DNA of 64,000 nucleotides from JAIBAJ01 sp965284645. Its GTDB lineage: Bacteria; Bacteroidota; Bacteroidia; JAIBAJ01. The stretch spans positions 1-64,000 of the forward strand of contig OZ260106.1 of the NCBI GenBank assembly GCA_965284645.1, written 5' to 3'. Below, piece by piece: positions 25,092 to 35,263 of the stretch. Numbering within the stretch: position 1 is the first letter of the stretch; each line of letters opens with the position of its first letter. The position numbers and the translations under genes were made by a program. The notes beneath the pieces were generated by a model. That model was not told the DNA's origin. It saw nothing but the letters and a program-made list of their open reading frames with translations, and did not search any database.

Positions 25092-26366
25092 TTAATGTTC
25101 GTGTGCTTCACCTTTGTTGTTCATTTTAGCCAAAATAAAAAATGCACCGTTCACAACAACTTTACTGTTTGCTGGAATATCTTTTAGCAAAGTAATTTCG
25201 CTGTAACCCACATCGGTAGTGCCTTTTCGGATGGGGATTTTTTCAAAGGTTGTTCCTTCTTCGTTGTGTTCGGGTTCTTCTTTTTCGCTGTGCTCGTGTC
25301 CGTGTTCATCGTGTTTGTGTTCGGCTGTTTCGGTTTCACTGTGGTGTTCTTCTTCGCTGTGAGCATCGGTTACAATAAAAATATAGTCCTGCCCTTCATG
25401 GTTCACTATGGCGTTAGTAGGCACTGCATCAACTGTGGCGTTTTCCAGACTTACCAATGCAGTAATGCTCATTCCGTCAATCAATCCTTGCTTGTTTCCT
25501 TTTACCATGGCGTGAACCGAAATGGCTTTGGTGTTTTGCTCAAATGTGTTGCTAATGGCGTAAACATCGGCATCGTATTCTTTGCCGGGATTATTGGTTA
25601 GTGTAAAATGTATGGTTTGCCCAACTTTAAGTTTTTGTAAATCTTTTTCATACACATACAAATCCAGATGCAGTTGGCTGTTATCAACTATTTCGGCAAT
25701 TGGATTGTTGGCATCAACATAACTGCCAATGTTTACCAATACGTTACTTATTGTGCCGTTTATAGGACTTGAAATATTTACAACGGATTGAATGTTTTCG
25801 CTTGTGAGTGAATTAGTATTTATTCCTATCAATTCTAACTGTTTTTGCAAACTTGCTTTTCGAGCCTTTAATGTTTTCAGTTCTGCATCGGCTGACTGCA
25901 AATTTTTCAATGCTCCTGCGTTGCCTTGTTGCAATTCTTTTTGTCGGGCAAATTCCAATTGTGCCAAGTCTGCTTTTGATGAAATGCTTAAAAATTCTTC
26001 CTGCATTGTGATGAAAGAATTGTTTGAAATGGTGGCAATGGTTTGTCCTTTACTTACCGAATTACCTGTTTGCACCAAAATAGATTTAATCACTCCCCCC
26101 AATGATGCTGTTGCATTTGCACGGTTTTGATTAGGAACTTTTAAAATTCCATTGGCTTTGAGTGAAGCGGTTAATTGTTTTTTTTCTATGCTTCCCAATT
26201 CAATTTTTATGGACTTCATTTGCTCGGCTGTAAGCATTGCCGTGTTGGTGTTTTCGTGTTCATCGTGATGCTCGGTTTCTTCCCCTTGCGTTTCCGTTTT
26301 ATTGCTGTTGCAGGATGCAAATACTATTGATGTTGCAATGGCTGCTATAAATATTATATTTTTCAT
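25092..26366 (-). CDS. czcB: RND efflux periplasmic adaptor (CzcB-like)
   Basis: 424 residues with a lipoprotein signal (VFASCNSN). The biotinyl-lipoyl hairpin (LGGVIKSILVQTGNSVSKG, later SPINGTISNVLVNIGSYV) flanks a coiled coil of about 60 residues. Two His/Glu-rich segments, one after the signal (EETEHHDEHEN) and one near residue 355 (HKHDEHGHEHSEKEE), probably bind metal. Joins the RND pump to its outer-membrane channel. Confidence 0.9.
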   Translation of the reverse strand: MKNIIFIAAIATSIVFASCNSNKTETQGEETEHHDEHENTNTAMLTAEQMKSIKIELGSIEKKQLTASLKANGILKVPNQNRANATASLGGVIKSILVQTGNSVSKGQTIATISNNSFITMQEEFLSISSKADLAQLEFARQKELQQGNAGALKNLQSADAELKTLKARKASLQKQLELIGINTNSLTSENIQSVVNISSPINGTISNVLVNIGSYVDANNPIAEIVDNSQLHLDLYVYEKDLQKLKVGQTIHFTLTNNPGKEYDADVYAISNTFEQNTKAISVHAMVKGNKQGLIDGMSITALVSLENATVDAVPTNAIVNHEGQDYIFIVTDAHSEEEHHSETETAEHKHDEHGHEHSEKEEPEHNEEGTTFEKIPIRKGTTDVGYSEITLLKDIPANSKVVVNGAFFILAKMNNKGEAHEH

Positions 26367-26431
26367 TTCTGTGAAATTTTATTTTTTAATTGGTTTATTT
26401 TTTCTTGATGGTATTAAAGAGAACGCTTCGC

Positions 26432-29400
26432 TTAGTTGTTAGTTAAGAAATTGATATTGATAATGGACTGATTGATTTGATTAACCGATTGCAGATAATT
26501 TAACTGCACATCGGTAGCGGTTTGCAAGGCTTGTAAGTATTCAATATAACCAATGTCGCCACTTTTGAAACCCACTTTTGCTGTGCTGATAATTATTTCG
26601 GCATTTGGCAAAGCGGTGGATTTGTAATAATTGTATTGCGACAAATTTTGGTTGTATTGCTGAAACGCATTTTGCAATTGGTTTTGTAAAATTAGTTTCC
26701 CGTTGTCGGCTTCTTTTTGCAATGCTTGCTGTTTGTAGTCAAGCGATTTTATTTTTGAAGCATTGCTGAAAAACGTAATCGGAATACTTAAACCCACATT
26801 AAAACCCTGAAAGCGTTTGCTGCCGTCAAAATTTACATCTACTCCGTTAATGCTTTGCACTCCGATTAACGACTGGTTGAAATAACCCACATTAAAATCA
26901 GGCAATGTAGATGCGGTTTCTAACTTTTTGTTTTGTTCGGCAATTACTGCTTGTTGATACAATACTTTAAGTGATGGATTATTGGCAATAAGCGTAGTGT
27001 CAAACGAACTGCTTAAAACAAGCGGTTGCCAATTTTCATTTACTATTATTGTAAAATCTTCGCTTGTATTCATCAGCGTTTTCAACGAATTGTAAGCCGT
27101 TGCAAAATCTGTTTCGTTTTGTTTAAGCAACTGCGAAAGTTGTCCCCGCTTGGTTTCGGCTGTGGTTTTCTCCAACAAATTAGTTTCGCCTGTTTTGTAT
27201 CGTAACGCTGCCGCACTTACAAAATCGTTATACAAACTGTCTAAAGATTGTAGTTGCCTTTTAGTAGTTTGCAAATACTGCAACTGATAAAACCAGTAAT
27301 TTACCTGTGCTTTTATTTCGCTGGCGGTGGCTTGCTGTTGCAACTCACTACTTTGCAGTTCGGCTTTATACAAACTTGATTTTGCAGTGAAATAGGTCGG
27401 GAACGGAATACTTTGCGAAACCTGAAATGACTTGTCCTGATTGATGCTATTGTATTGCCCAAACTGGAAATTGACATTGGTTTTTGGCAATTCAAACACC
27501 GATTTTTTCAAAGTAGTTGACGATTGCACATTGAGTTGTTGCGATTGAATTTCTAAATTATTTTTCAATGCGGTGCTTATTGCATCCTCAACGGAAATGG
27601 TTTTTGTAGTTGACGTTTGAGCATTGGCAGCATTGAAAGAAAATAAAGCAAAAACTAAAATTGCTGTTGCGGAAATTATTCTTTTTGACTTCCCGATTTT
27701 AGAAAACATCGCATACAACAAAGGCAAAACAAATAGTGTTAAAAAAGTTGCTGTAAGCAAACCACCTATTACAACAGTTGCCAAAGGCTTTTGCACTTCT
27801 GCTCCTGCACCGTGCGAAAGTGCCATTGGTAAAAATCCCAAAGAAGCAACAGTAGCGGTCATCAGCACGGGTCGCAAACGGATTTTGGTTCCTTCTTTGA
27901 TACGGTCTAAGATGTCCGTCATTCCGTCTTTCTCCAATTGGTTGAATGTTCCAATTAACACAATGCCGTTTAATACAGCAACACCGAACAAAGCAATAAA
28001 GCCAATGCCTGCCGAAATACTGAAGGGCATATCACGAATCAGCAAAGCAAATACACCACCAATGGCACTCATGGGGATTGCGGTATAAATTAAGGCTGCT
28101 TGTTTTACTGAACTGAATGTGAAATAGAGCAACATAAAAATGAGTGCTAAAGCCACAGGTAAAGCAATCATCAGGCGTTTGCTTGCCGCCTGTAGATTTT
28201 CAAAAGTTCCTCCGTATGTGTAGTAATATCCTTCGGGCAATTTCACCTTTTCATTCAATTGTTTTTGAATATCCTCTACAACACTTTCTACATCTCTGCC
28301 TTTAATGTTAAACCCTACAACAATTCTACGCTTACCATCCTCACGGCTTATTTGTGCTGGTCCCAATTCCATTTTTATTTCTGCCACTTGTGAAAGTGGA
28401 ATTTGAGTTCCGTTAGAAGTTGGGATATATAAATGACTTACATCGTCAATGTTGTTGCGGTGGGTGCTGTCGAGCCTAACCACCAATTCAAATTTGCGTT
28501 CGTTTTCATAAACTACACCTGCTCCGCCTCCTGCGAAGGCTGTGCTTACAATGTGGTTAATGTCCTCAATGTTCAAACCATAGTTGGCAATTTGCGAACG
28601 GTTGTATTTGATTACGATTTGTGGAAGTCCTGCCACTCGTTCAACACTTGGTTCGGTTGCACCATCCACACTTTGCACAACAGCGTTTACCTTATTGGCA
28701 TAAGACAAAAGGGTGTCCATATTTTCACCAAAAATTTTAACGGCTACATCTTGGCGAATGCCTGTCATTAGTTCATTGAACCGCATTTGAATGGGTTGGT
28801 TTTTTTCAAAAAATACTCCAGGAATTGTGTTTAGTTTTTCTTCAAACTCTTCTGCCAATTTATCATAAGAAATATCCCGTTTCCATTCGCTTTGCGGTTT
28901 TAGAATTATCATCATATCCGTGGCTTCGGGTGGCATAGGGTCGGTGGGCACTTCGGCTGCTCCTGTTTTTCCTACTACCATTTTCACCTCGTCATATTCT
29001 TTGATTAGTCTTGATGCTTGCATTGAGGTTTCCAAACTTTGTGAAAGTGATGTGCCTTGCGGCAAAATGCAGTGAAAAGCAAAATCGCCTTCCTGTAAGG
29101 TTGGGATAAACTCGCCACCCATTCTTGAAAACAGAAATACGGAAACCACAAACACCGCAACGGTTACACCTACAATTACTTTTTTGAAACGGATGGCTTT
29201 TTCTAATAGTGGTGCATAAATACGTTGAAAGAAATTCATCATTCTGTCACTTAGTGTTTCTTTGTGCGAAATGTTTTTGGGTAAAAACGCTGCACACATC
29301 ATTGGAATGTAGGTAAGCGATAAAATCAATGCTCCTAATATTGCAAAACCAACGGTTTGAGCCATCGGGCGGAACATTTTACCCTCAATACCAATCAGGC

Positions 29401-30793
29401 TAAGAATAGGAATGTAAACAATGAGAATAATGATTTCGCCAAACGCTGCACTGCTTCGGATTTTAGACGCAGACTGAAAAACTTCTTCATCCATTTCCTG
29501 CTGAGTTAGTCTGCCGATAGTTTTTCTCAAACCCAAATGGTGCAAGGTGGCTTCTACAATAATTACAGCCCCGTCCACAATTAAACCAAAGTCAATTGCT
29601 CCCAAACTCATAAGGTTTGCACTTACGCCAAATACATTCATTAAACCCAATGCAAAAAGCATTGATAATGGAATGGCAGAAGCTACAATTAGCCCTGCAC
29701 GAAGATTTCCAAGAAACAGAACTAAAACGAAGATTACTATTAATGCTCCTTCGATTAAGTTTTTCTCGACTGTGCTGATGGCTCGATTTACTAAATCTGT
29801 TCTGTCTAAGTATGGTTCTATTACTACATCTTTGGGCAATGATTTTTGAATGGTTGCCATTTTATCTTTGATACGGCTTACCACATCTGCACTGTTTGCA
29901 CCTTTCAGCATCATTACTACTCCACCTACGGCATCTACTTCACCGTTGTAAGTCATAGCACCGTAACGCACGGCACTACCTAAATGCACTTCGGCAACAT
30001 CCTTAATGAGAATGGGAATACCGTTTGCGTTTGTTTTTACAACTATGTTTTTGATGTCGTCAAACGAACCAATCAAACCAACTCCGCGAATAAAATAGGC
30101 GTTTGGTTTTTTATCAATGTATGCTCCGCCTGTATTTTCATTGTTCTTTTCTAAAGCAGTAAAAATTTCGGGAATGGTTATTCCCATAGCAATAAGTCGG
30201 TCGGGATTTACGGCAACCTCATATTGTTTGAGTTGTCCGCCAAAACTGTTTACCTCCGCAATTCCGGGTGTGCCATAAAGTTGACGGGCAACAATCCAGT
30301 CCTGCATTGTCCGCAAATCCATAGCGGTGTATTTGCTTTCGCTTCCCTTTTTTGGGTGAATGATGTATTGATACACTTCGCCCAACCCAGTGCTTACAGG
30401 TGCTAATTCAGGTGTGCCTACACCTTTTGGGATTTTACTTTCGGCTTCCTTTAGTCGTTCGTTAATCAGTTGTCGGGCAAAGTAGATATCCACTTTGTCG
30501 TCAAACACAACGGTAATTACCGAAAGTCCGAAACGGGAAATGCTACGCAATTCCTCCAAATCGGGGAGATTGGCAATGCTTTGTTCTATTGGGTAAGTTA
30601 CCAACTGTTCAACCTCTTGTCCTGCAAGGGTAGGGCAAACCGTAATGATTTGCACTTGATTATTGGTGATGTCGGGAACTGCGTCAATAGGCAGTTTGCT
30701 TGCACTCCACACTCCCCAAACAATGAGTGCAAGTGTCATCAATGCGATGATGAATTTATTTTTTATGCTGAATGCAATTATTTTGTCTAACAT
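26432..30793 (-). CDS. czcA: CzcA/CusA-type RND pump fused to TolC-like channel
   Basis: 1453 residues from the ATG at 30791-30793 (MLDKIIAFSIKNKF); an in-frame start 10 codons upstream is also possible. Residues 1 to about 1040 are a full heavy-metal RND transporter (SKLPIDAVPDITNNQVQI, NLMSLGAIDFGLIVDGAVIIVE). The rest, after a membrane segment and an AQTS cleavage-like site, is a TolC-family outer-membrane factor (LKNNLEIQSQQLNVQSS, RYKTGETNLLEKTTAE). Pump and channel are normally separate; fusions like this occur in Bacteroidota. Confidence 0.9.
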   Translation of the reverse strand: MLDKIIAFSIKNKFIIALMTLALIVWGVWSASKLPIDAVPDITNNQVQIITVCPTLAGQEVEQLVTYPIEQSIANLPDLEELRSISRFGLSVITVVFDDKVDIYFARQLINERLKEAESKIPKGVGTPELAPVSTGLGEVYQYIIHPKKGSESKYTAMDLRTMQDWIVARQLYGTPGIAEVNSFGGQLKQYEVAVNPDRLIAMGITIPEIFTALEKNNENTGGAYIDKKPNAYFIRGVGLIGSFDDIKNIVVKTNANGIPILIKDVAEVHLGSAVRYGAMTYNGEVDAVGGVVMMLKGANSADVVSRIKDKMATIQKSLPKDVVIEPYLDRTDLVNRAISTVEKNLIEGALIVIFVLVLFLGNLRAGLIVASAIPLSMLFALGLMNVFGVSANLMSLGAIDFGLIVDGAVIIVEATLHHLGLRKTIGRLTQQEMDEEVFQSASKIRSSAAFGEIIILIVYIPILSLIGIEGKMFRPMAQTVGFAILGALILSLTYIPMMCAAFLPKNISHKETLSDRMMNFFQRIYAPLLEKAIRFKKVIVGVTVAVFVVSVFLFSRMGGEFIPTLQEGDFAFHCILPQGTSLSQSLETSMQASRLIKEYDEVKMVVGKTGAAEVPTDPMPPEATDMMIILKPQSEWKRDISYDKLAEEFEEKLNTIPGVFFEKNQPIQMRFNELMTGIRQDVAVKIFGENMDTLLSYANKVNAVVQSVDGATEPSVERVAGLPQIVIKYNRSQIANYGLNIEDINHIVSTAFAGGGAGVVYENERKFELVVRLDSTHRNNIDDVSHLYIPTSNGTQIPLSQVAEIKMELGPAQISREDGKRRIVVGFNIKGRDVESVVEDIQKQLNEKVKLPEGYYYTYGGTFENLQAASKRLMIALPVALALIFMLLYFTFSSVKQAALIYTAIPMSAIGGVFALLIRDMPFSISAGIGFIALFGVAVLNGIVLIGTFNQLEKDGMTDILDRIKEGTKIRLRPVLMTATVASLGFLPMALSHGAGAEVQKPLATVVIGGLLTATFLTLFVLPLLYAMFSKIGKSKRIISATAILVFALFSFNAANAQTSTTKTISVEDAISTALKNNLEIQSQQLNVQSSTTLKKSVFELPKTNVNFQFGQYNSINQDKSFQVSQSIPFPTYFTAKSSLYKAELQSSELQQQATASEIKAQVNYWFYQLQYLQTTKRQLQSLDSLYNDFVSAAALRYKTGETNLLEKTTAETKRGQLSQLLKQNETDFATAYNSLKTLMNTSEDFTIIVNENWQPLVLSSSFDTTLIANNPSLKVLYQQAVIAEQNKKLETASTLPDFNVGYFNQSLIGVQSINGVDVNFDGSKRFQGFNVGLSIPITFFSNASKIKSLDYKQQALQKEADNGKLILQNQLQNAFQQYNQNLSQYNYYKSTALPNAEIIISTAKVGFKSGDIGYIEYLQALQTATDVQLNYLQSVNQINQSIININFLTNN

Positions 30794-30894
30794 TTTTTTA
30801 ATCAGTTTAATGAATGAATACATGATTACTTGCGGTGCGTTAGCACCGTAAGTAGGGTTGTTTTGTTCTGCGTTAGCAGAACATCATAAATTCA

Positions 30895-31218
30895 TTAACT
30901 GATTTTTGGCGGTTGCCAAATAGACAAATACACCACTGAAATAAATGAGGGGTTGTAAATCGGGAATTTGTCTAACGAAACGGGAACGTGAAGGGCTAAA
31001 CTGCAATTAGTAAACGAACTACTAAAAGTCTGTCCGCAGCAAGCACACATACAAAAAGGTGAGCAATGTTCGGTGTCGCTGTCGTGGTCTGAGTGGTCTG
31101 TTGTTGCGAAAGTGGATTGGTCGGCACTCTGATATTTACAGTCCTCCTTGTCGCTGCAAGGCATAACTGCCAAAGCCAACAAGTAGAAACTGAATATGAG
31201 TGTCAAAACTTTTTTCAC
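30895..31218 (-). CDS. Small secreted Cys/His-rich protein (DUF6660-like)
   Basis: 107 residues: signal peptide with a Cys at its end (LAVMPCSDKED), then a His/Asp-rich stretch (TTDHSDHDSDTEHC), then SPFCMCACCGQTF. I recall this family at the head of Bacteroidota metal-efflux operons. It probably binds metal in the periplasm or acts as a sensor. First gene of the C12 operon. Confidence 0.7.
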   Translation of the reverse strand: MKKVLTLIFSFYLLALAVMPCSDKEDCKYQSADQSTFATTDHSDHDSDTEHCSPFCMCACCGQTFSSSFTNCSLALHVPVSLDKFPIYNPSFISVVYLSIWQPPKIS

Positions 31219-31285
31219 GGGGCAAATGTAAGTAAAAAATTTGTCTGTTTAGCACAAAACTGTCGGGTGGCACTGGTGCGTTTGG

Positions 31286-31351
31286 GCAAAATAAAATGTG
31301 CTGCAAAAGTGGGTCGGCTTATGGGTGGCTTTGCAGCTCTTTTTATTTTGC
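31286..31351. repeat. Structured hairpin H2 (internal loop reversed)
   Basis: Stem GCAAAATAAA/TTTATTTTGC, internal loop ATGT opposite TCTT, stem GCTGCAAA/TTTGCAGC, GT-rich loop. It has the same internal loop as H1 but the apical loop is on the opposite side. Upstream of the C12 operon. Confidence 0.7.
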
Positions 31352-31443
31352 GAAGGGATAGCCAAACGGCTTTGCCGAAAATTGTACTTTCGGTCGGGTT
31401 TTGTCTGGCGGTTGATAGTTGCACGGTCGGGTTTTAGGGTTGC

Positions 31444-31574
31444 TGATAACGGTTTGCGGCTTGGCGAAGGTGGCGATTTTACCACAAATGTTCATACGAA
31501 GCGCACACTTCAAATTTAGGAAAAACTGTCATACGAAGCACTGCACCGCCACTTTTGCCAAACCGCTGTTACCA
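31444..31574 (-). repeat. attC of cassette C11 (type II)
   Basis: Near-identical to the C12 site, with left box TAACGGTTTGCGG. Right box GTTACCAGC does not match the C11 start TTATCGGC at 46921: the only mismatched pair inside the well-kept part of the array. Confidence 0.85.
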
Positions 31575-31739
31575 GCTGGCGTTCAGTCGTCCTTGTCTTG
31601 GAAGTCAGGTCTGTAAAAGGTTTCGCTGTTTGTTGTCAGGTCTGAGTTTGTCTTTATGTGTCGGTTGTGCGTTGGCGGTTTTAAAAATTTTTAGAAGGGA
31701 AGGAAGAAAAAAAATTGAAGTTTTTGTCGGGGTGGAAAA

Positions 31740-31809
31740 GGGGCAAGCTCTTCCCGCAAACTTTGGTTAGCGTGTCGGCTATGAGCGGTTTGCGGGATGT
31801 GCTTGACCC
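31740..31809. repeat. Structured hairpin H3
   Basis: Outer stem CAAGC/GCTTG (extended by GGG/CCC), internal loop TCTT/ATGT, inner stem CCCGCAAAC/GTTTGCGGG, GT-rich loop. It overlaps the last codons of the second czcA gene, so that protein's tail (ATAQGQAHPANRS) is encoded by the hairpin. Confidence 0.75.
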
Positions 31810-34800
31810 TGTGCGGTTGCTATTCTTTTTTTCCTATGATTATTTCCATTCTTATTTGTCCACCAATACAATGGCGGTATCAGTATCGGTGCAAAAATCA
31901 ATGTGCTGGTCAGCCCACCAATGATAACGGTTGCCAAAGGTCGTTGAACGTCAGAACCAATTCCGCTTGAAATGGCAGCAGGAACAAGTCCAAAAATAGC
32001 TAACACTAGAATGGATAATATGGCTCTAAGCTGTTCTTTTGATGTTGTGTTGATGAGTGTTTGACTTATCGGGTTGTTAAGTATTGCTCTGTTTAATGCG
32101 GATACCAATAATACACCTGCCATAACCGATATTCCGAAAATGGAAACAAAACCAACGCCTGCCGAAACGTTGAAATAGTATCCACGAATGAGCAAAGCAA
32201 TAATACCGCCAGCCAATGCAAACAAAACACAACTTGTTGTTATCAGCGTATGCCTGAAATTCTTGTAAAGCATAAACAGAAATACAAAAACCATCAGTAG
32301 TGTTAATGGAATTGTAAGAGCCAATTGTTTGCCTGCTCTTTCCAAATTTTCATATTGCCCGCCATAAACTAATTCGTAACCTTTGGGGATGTGAATTTCA
32401 TCTTTAATTCGCTTTTGAAGTTCTTTTACAAATCCGCCTTGGTCTCTGCCTCGGATATTAGTACGCACCGTTACCATCCGTTTATTGTTGTATCGGTAAA
32501 TGTTAGTTTGCCCTTGTACAAAACTAATTTCAGCCAATTCTTCCATTGGAATTAAAGAACCGTTTGCGGATGGCACTAGCATTTTTTTGATTTCATCAAT
32601 GTTATTTCTGAATTGCGGTAAATACCGAATAATAACATCATATCGTTTGGTGCCGTCATATAAAACCGAGATTGATTTACCCCCTATTGCTGCTTCAATC
32701 ATATTCTGAATGTCAGATACATTTATTCCATATCGGGCTGCTGCTTCTCTTTTTATGTTAATGGCAAGTTGCTCTTGCATTCCTTCCTGTTCAATATTCA
32801 CGCCTTCGCTTCCCTCCATTGATTTTAGAATGTTCACAATGCTATCGGCTTTGCTTCGCATCATTACCAAATCATCACCAACAATTGAAACAGCAAGGTC
32901 GGCTGCACTGCCTGTTACAATTTCCATTACCTGGTCAATAATCGGTTGCCCCGAAGTGAATTTTACACTCGGTAATTCCCTTTCTAATTCACTTCGGATT
33001 TGCATTACCAATTCTTTTTTTGAAATGGTGTCCGTCCATAAATGATAATCTTTCAAGCCTACCAAAATTTCGTTTCGGTTGGCGGGAAAAGGGTCTGTAC
33101 CGTCATCGTTTCGTCCTGTTTGTGTAATAACAAAATCAATTTGAGGATATTTGGAAATAATACTCCTGATTTTTGGGGCATACTTGGCGTTTTCCTGAAT
33201 GGTTATTCCCGCAGGGAAATTGCCACGAAGAAAAATAGAACCTTCATCCAATTCGGGTAAAAATTCGGTTCCTAATTTCATTCCGAATGAAATAAGAATT
33301 AAAACTATTCCGAAACCAATTAAAACCGTTTTTTTATAGTGCCTGATTAGTTTGGAAAGCACCTTTGCATAAGTATTTTCTACAAACTCAAGTATTCGAT
33401 TACGGTGTTCCTTAAAAGGTTTATCGGGGTTGGAAATTGCCTTGTTGTAAACAAATGAAATCAGAACAGGAATAAAGGTTAATGCCGCAATCATTGAACC
33501 TATCACGGCAAATGCTAATGTTAAAGCCATTGGCGAAAACAGTTTGCCTTCAACCCTTGACATTAAAAGGATAGGCATATACGCCAAAATGATAATGGTA
33601 ACAGAAAAGAAAATTTCTCTTCCCACCTCTTGTGCGGAAAGCATAGTGATTTTTATTATTCCTTCCCGTTTTTCTTCGGCTGTTGCCGTGCGATATTTTC
33701 GTATCAGGTGTTCCGCCATTACAACGGCTCCGTCTACAATAATTCCAAAATCAATTGCTCCCAATGAAAGTAAATTGGCAGGAATTCCGGTCAGGCGCAT
33801 AATGATAAAGGCAAATAGCAGAGAGAAAGGAATGGTTAAAGCCACTACCAAGGCACTTCTTGCACTTCCAAGAAAGAAAATCAGAATAATAATTACAATG
33901 CTTACTCCTTCAAACAAGGTTTTACCAACGGTATGCAAGGAATGGTCAATCAAAAAACTGCGATCATAGAGCGTTCTGATTTTTACACCTTCTGGCAATT
34001 CGTTTTCTTCTAATTCGGCAAATCTTTTTTTGAGTTCTGCCAATACTTCGCTTGGGTTCTCGTATCTGCGCAGCAGAATAATTCCTTCAACGCCATTATT
34101 TACATTCACATTTTCATCTGCAACGGTATAGCCCAGCACTCCACTTGGCGGTGGCGGTGCAATTTCCACGCTTGCCACATCACGCACAAAAACGGGTACT
34201 CCGCTTTCTGATTTTAATACAATGTTTTCAATGTCGGTTTCATTTTTTAAAGTACCCAATCCTCGAACCGCAAAACCTTGACCACCTCGCTCAATTAAAT
34301 TTCCCCCTGTATTTTGATTATTGGACACTACGGCATTCTCCACATCCGCTATGGTAAGGTTGTATTTTCGCAATTTATCGGGGTCAGTAAGAATATGAAA
34401 TTGCTTTAATGGCCCGCCAAAGGTTACAATATCTGCAACGCCAGCCGTTTGCAATAAGTAGGGTTTTATTACCCAATCTTGTAAATCTCTAATTTGTATA
34501 GGTGAAAAACTTGGCGGTGCTTCTACTACATAACGATAAATTTCACCAACGGCAGTTGAAAGCGGAGCAAGTTCAGGCGATACGCCTTCGGGCAATTCGG
34601 CTGTTGCCAAACGTTCCATTACTTGTTGGCGTGCAAAATAATCGTCCGTACCGTCTTTGAATGTGAGTTGAACAACCGATAAACCAAAAATTGTTCGGCT
34701 TCTTCGGTCTAAAACATTAGGCGTATTTTGCAATGCTCTTTCAATGGGTACGGTTACTTGCTGTTCCACTTCTTCGGCTGCACGACCGTTGTATTGAGCT

Positions 34801-34949
34801 ACGATAATTACATTGGTATCTGCAATATCAGGATATGCTTCAATTTTAAGTTGCGTAAAGCAATAATAACCGACAGCCATTAATGCAAAACTAATCGCTA
34901 CTACCAACCAGCGATTTTTTAAAGAAAATATGAGTAGATTTTTAATCAT
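31779..34949 (-). CDS. czcA: CzcA/CusA-type heavy-metal RND transporter
   Basis: 1056 residues, full RND length with 12 membrane helices. Blocks: KIEAYPDIADTNVIIVAQY, NLLSLGAIDFGIIVDGAVVMAE (Asp of TM4), and SAGVGFVSIFGISVMAGVL. In the family it takes Zn, Co, Cd, Ni or Cu/Ag out of the periplasm in exchange for protons. It is downstream of its DUF190, adaptor and channel genes. The C-terminal 15 or so residues come from hairpin H3. Confidence 0.93.
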   Translation of the reverse strand: MIKNLLIFSLKNRWLVVAISFALMAVGYYCFTQLKIEAYPDIADTNVIIVAQYNGRAAEEVEQQVTVPIERALQNTPNVLDRRSRTIFGLSVVQLTFKDGTDDYFARQQVMERLATAELPEGVSPELAPLSTAVGEIYRYVVEAPPSFSPIQIRDLQDWVIKPYLLQTAGVADIVTFGGPLKQFHILTDPDKLRKYNLTIADVENAVVSNNQNTGGNLIERGGQGFAVRGLGTLKNETDIENIVLKSESGVPVFVRDVASVEIAPPPPSGVLGYTVADENVNVNNGVEGIILLRRYENPSEVLAELKKRFAELEENELPEGVKIRTLYDRSFLIDHSLHTVGKTLFEGVSIVIIILIFFLGSARSALVVALTIPFSLLFAFIIMRLTGIPANLLSLGAIDFGIIVDGAVVMAEHLIRKYRTATAEEKREGIIKITMLSAQEVGREIFFSVTIIILAYMPILLMSRVEGKLFSPMALTLAFAVIGSMIAALTFIPVLISFVYNKAISNPDKPFKEHRNRILEFVENTYAKVLSKLIRHYKKTVLIGFGIVLILISFGMKLGTEFLPELDEGSIFLRGNFPAGITIQENAKYAPKIRSIISKYPQIDFVITQTGRNDDGTDPFPANRNEILVGLKDYHLWTDTISKKELVMQIRSELERELPSVKFTSGQPIIDQVMEIVTGSAADLAVSIVGDDLVMMRSKADSIVNILKSMEGSEGVNIEQEGMQEQLAINIKREAAARYGINVSDIQNMIEAAIGGKSISVLYDGTKRYDVIIRYLPQFRNNIDEIKKMLVPSANGSLIPMEELAEISFVQGQTNIYRYNNKRMVTVRTNIRGRDQGGFVKELQKRIKDEIHIPKGYELVYGGQYENLERAGKQLALTIPLTLLMVFVFLFMLYKNFRHTLITTSCVLFALAGGIIALLIRGYYFNVSAGVGFVSIFGISVMAGVLLVSALNRAILNNPISQTLINTTSKEQLRAILSILVLAIFGLVPAAISSGIGSDVQRPLATVIIGGLTSTLIFAPILIPPLYWWTNKNGNNHRKKRIATAQGQAHPANRS

Positions 34950-34952
34950 AGC

Positions 34953-35252
34953 TTACCATTGTTCCACATTGTGAGTTACAATAAACCCACCTCTGTATTG
35001 CTTTCTTAATTCGGTTAATGCTTCTTTAACTTTTCTGTCTTCATCTATAAATGTGATGAGCATTGGCGTTTCATCAAATGAAAATTGTTGTGCAGGTTGT
35101 TTCAAACGGTGATGTCTTCCAAATCCTGAATGACCCACAAAGGCAGTTGCTCCCGCAATTCCGTTATCAATTAATAATTGTAGGATGAATTGATGCAAAG
35201 GATTTGTTCCCTTTAATTCATCTTTATCAATGTAAATTTGTGCCTGTGTCAT
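34953..35252 (-). CDS. DUF190 family protein
   Basis: 99 residues with a GlnB-like ferredoxin fold expected for DUF190: AQIYIDKDELKGTNPLHQFILQLL, GATAFVGHSGFGRHH, LITFIDEDRKVKEALTEL. Function is uncertain; placement between adaptor and RND genes suggests a regulatory part in efflux. Four bases from czcA and eleven from the adaptor gene. Confidence 0.85.
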   Translation of the reverse strand: MTQAQIYIDKDELKGTNPLHQFILQLLIDNGIAGATAFVGHSGFGRHHRLKQPAQQFSFDETPMLITFIDEDRKVKEALTELRKQYRGGFIVTHNVEQW

Positions 35253-35263
35253 TTTTGAATTGT

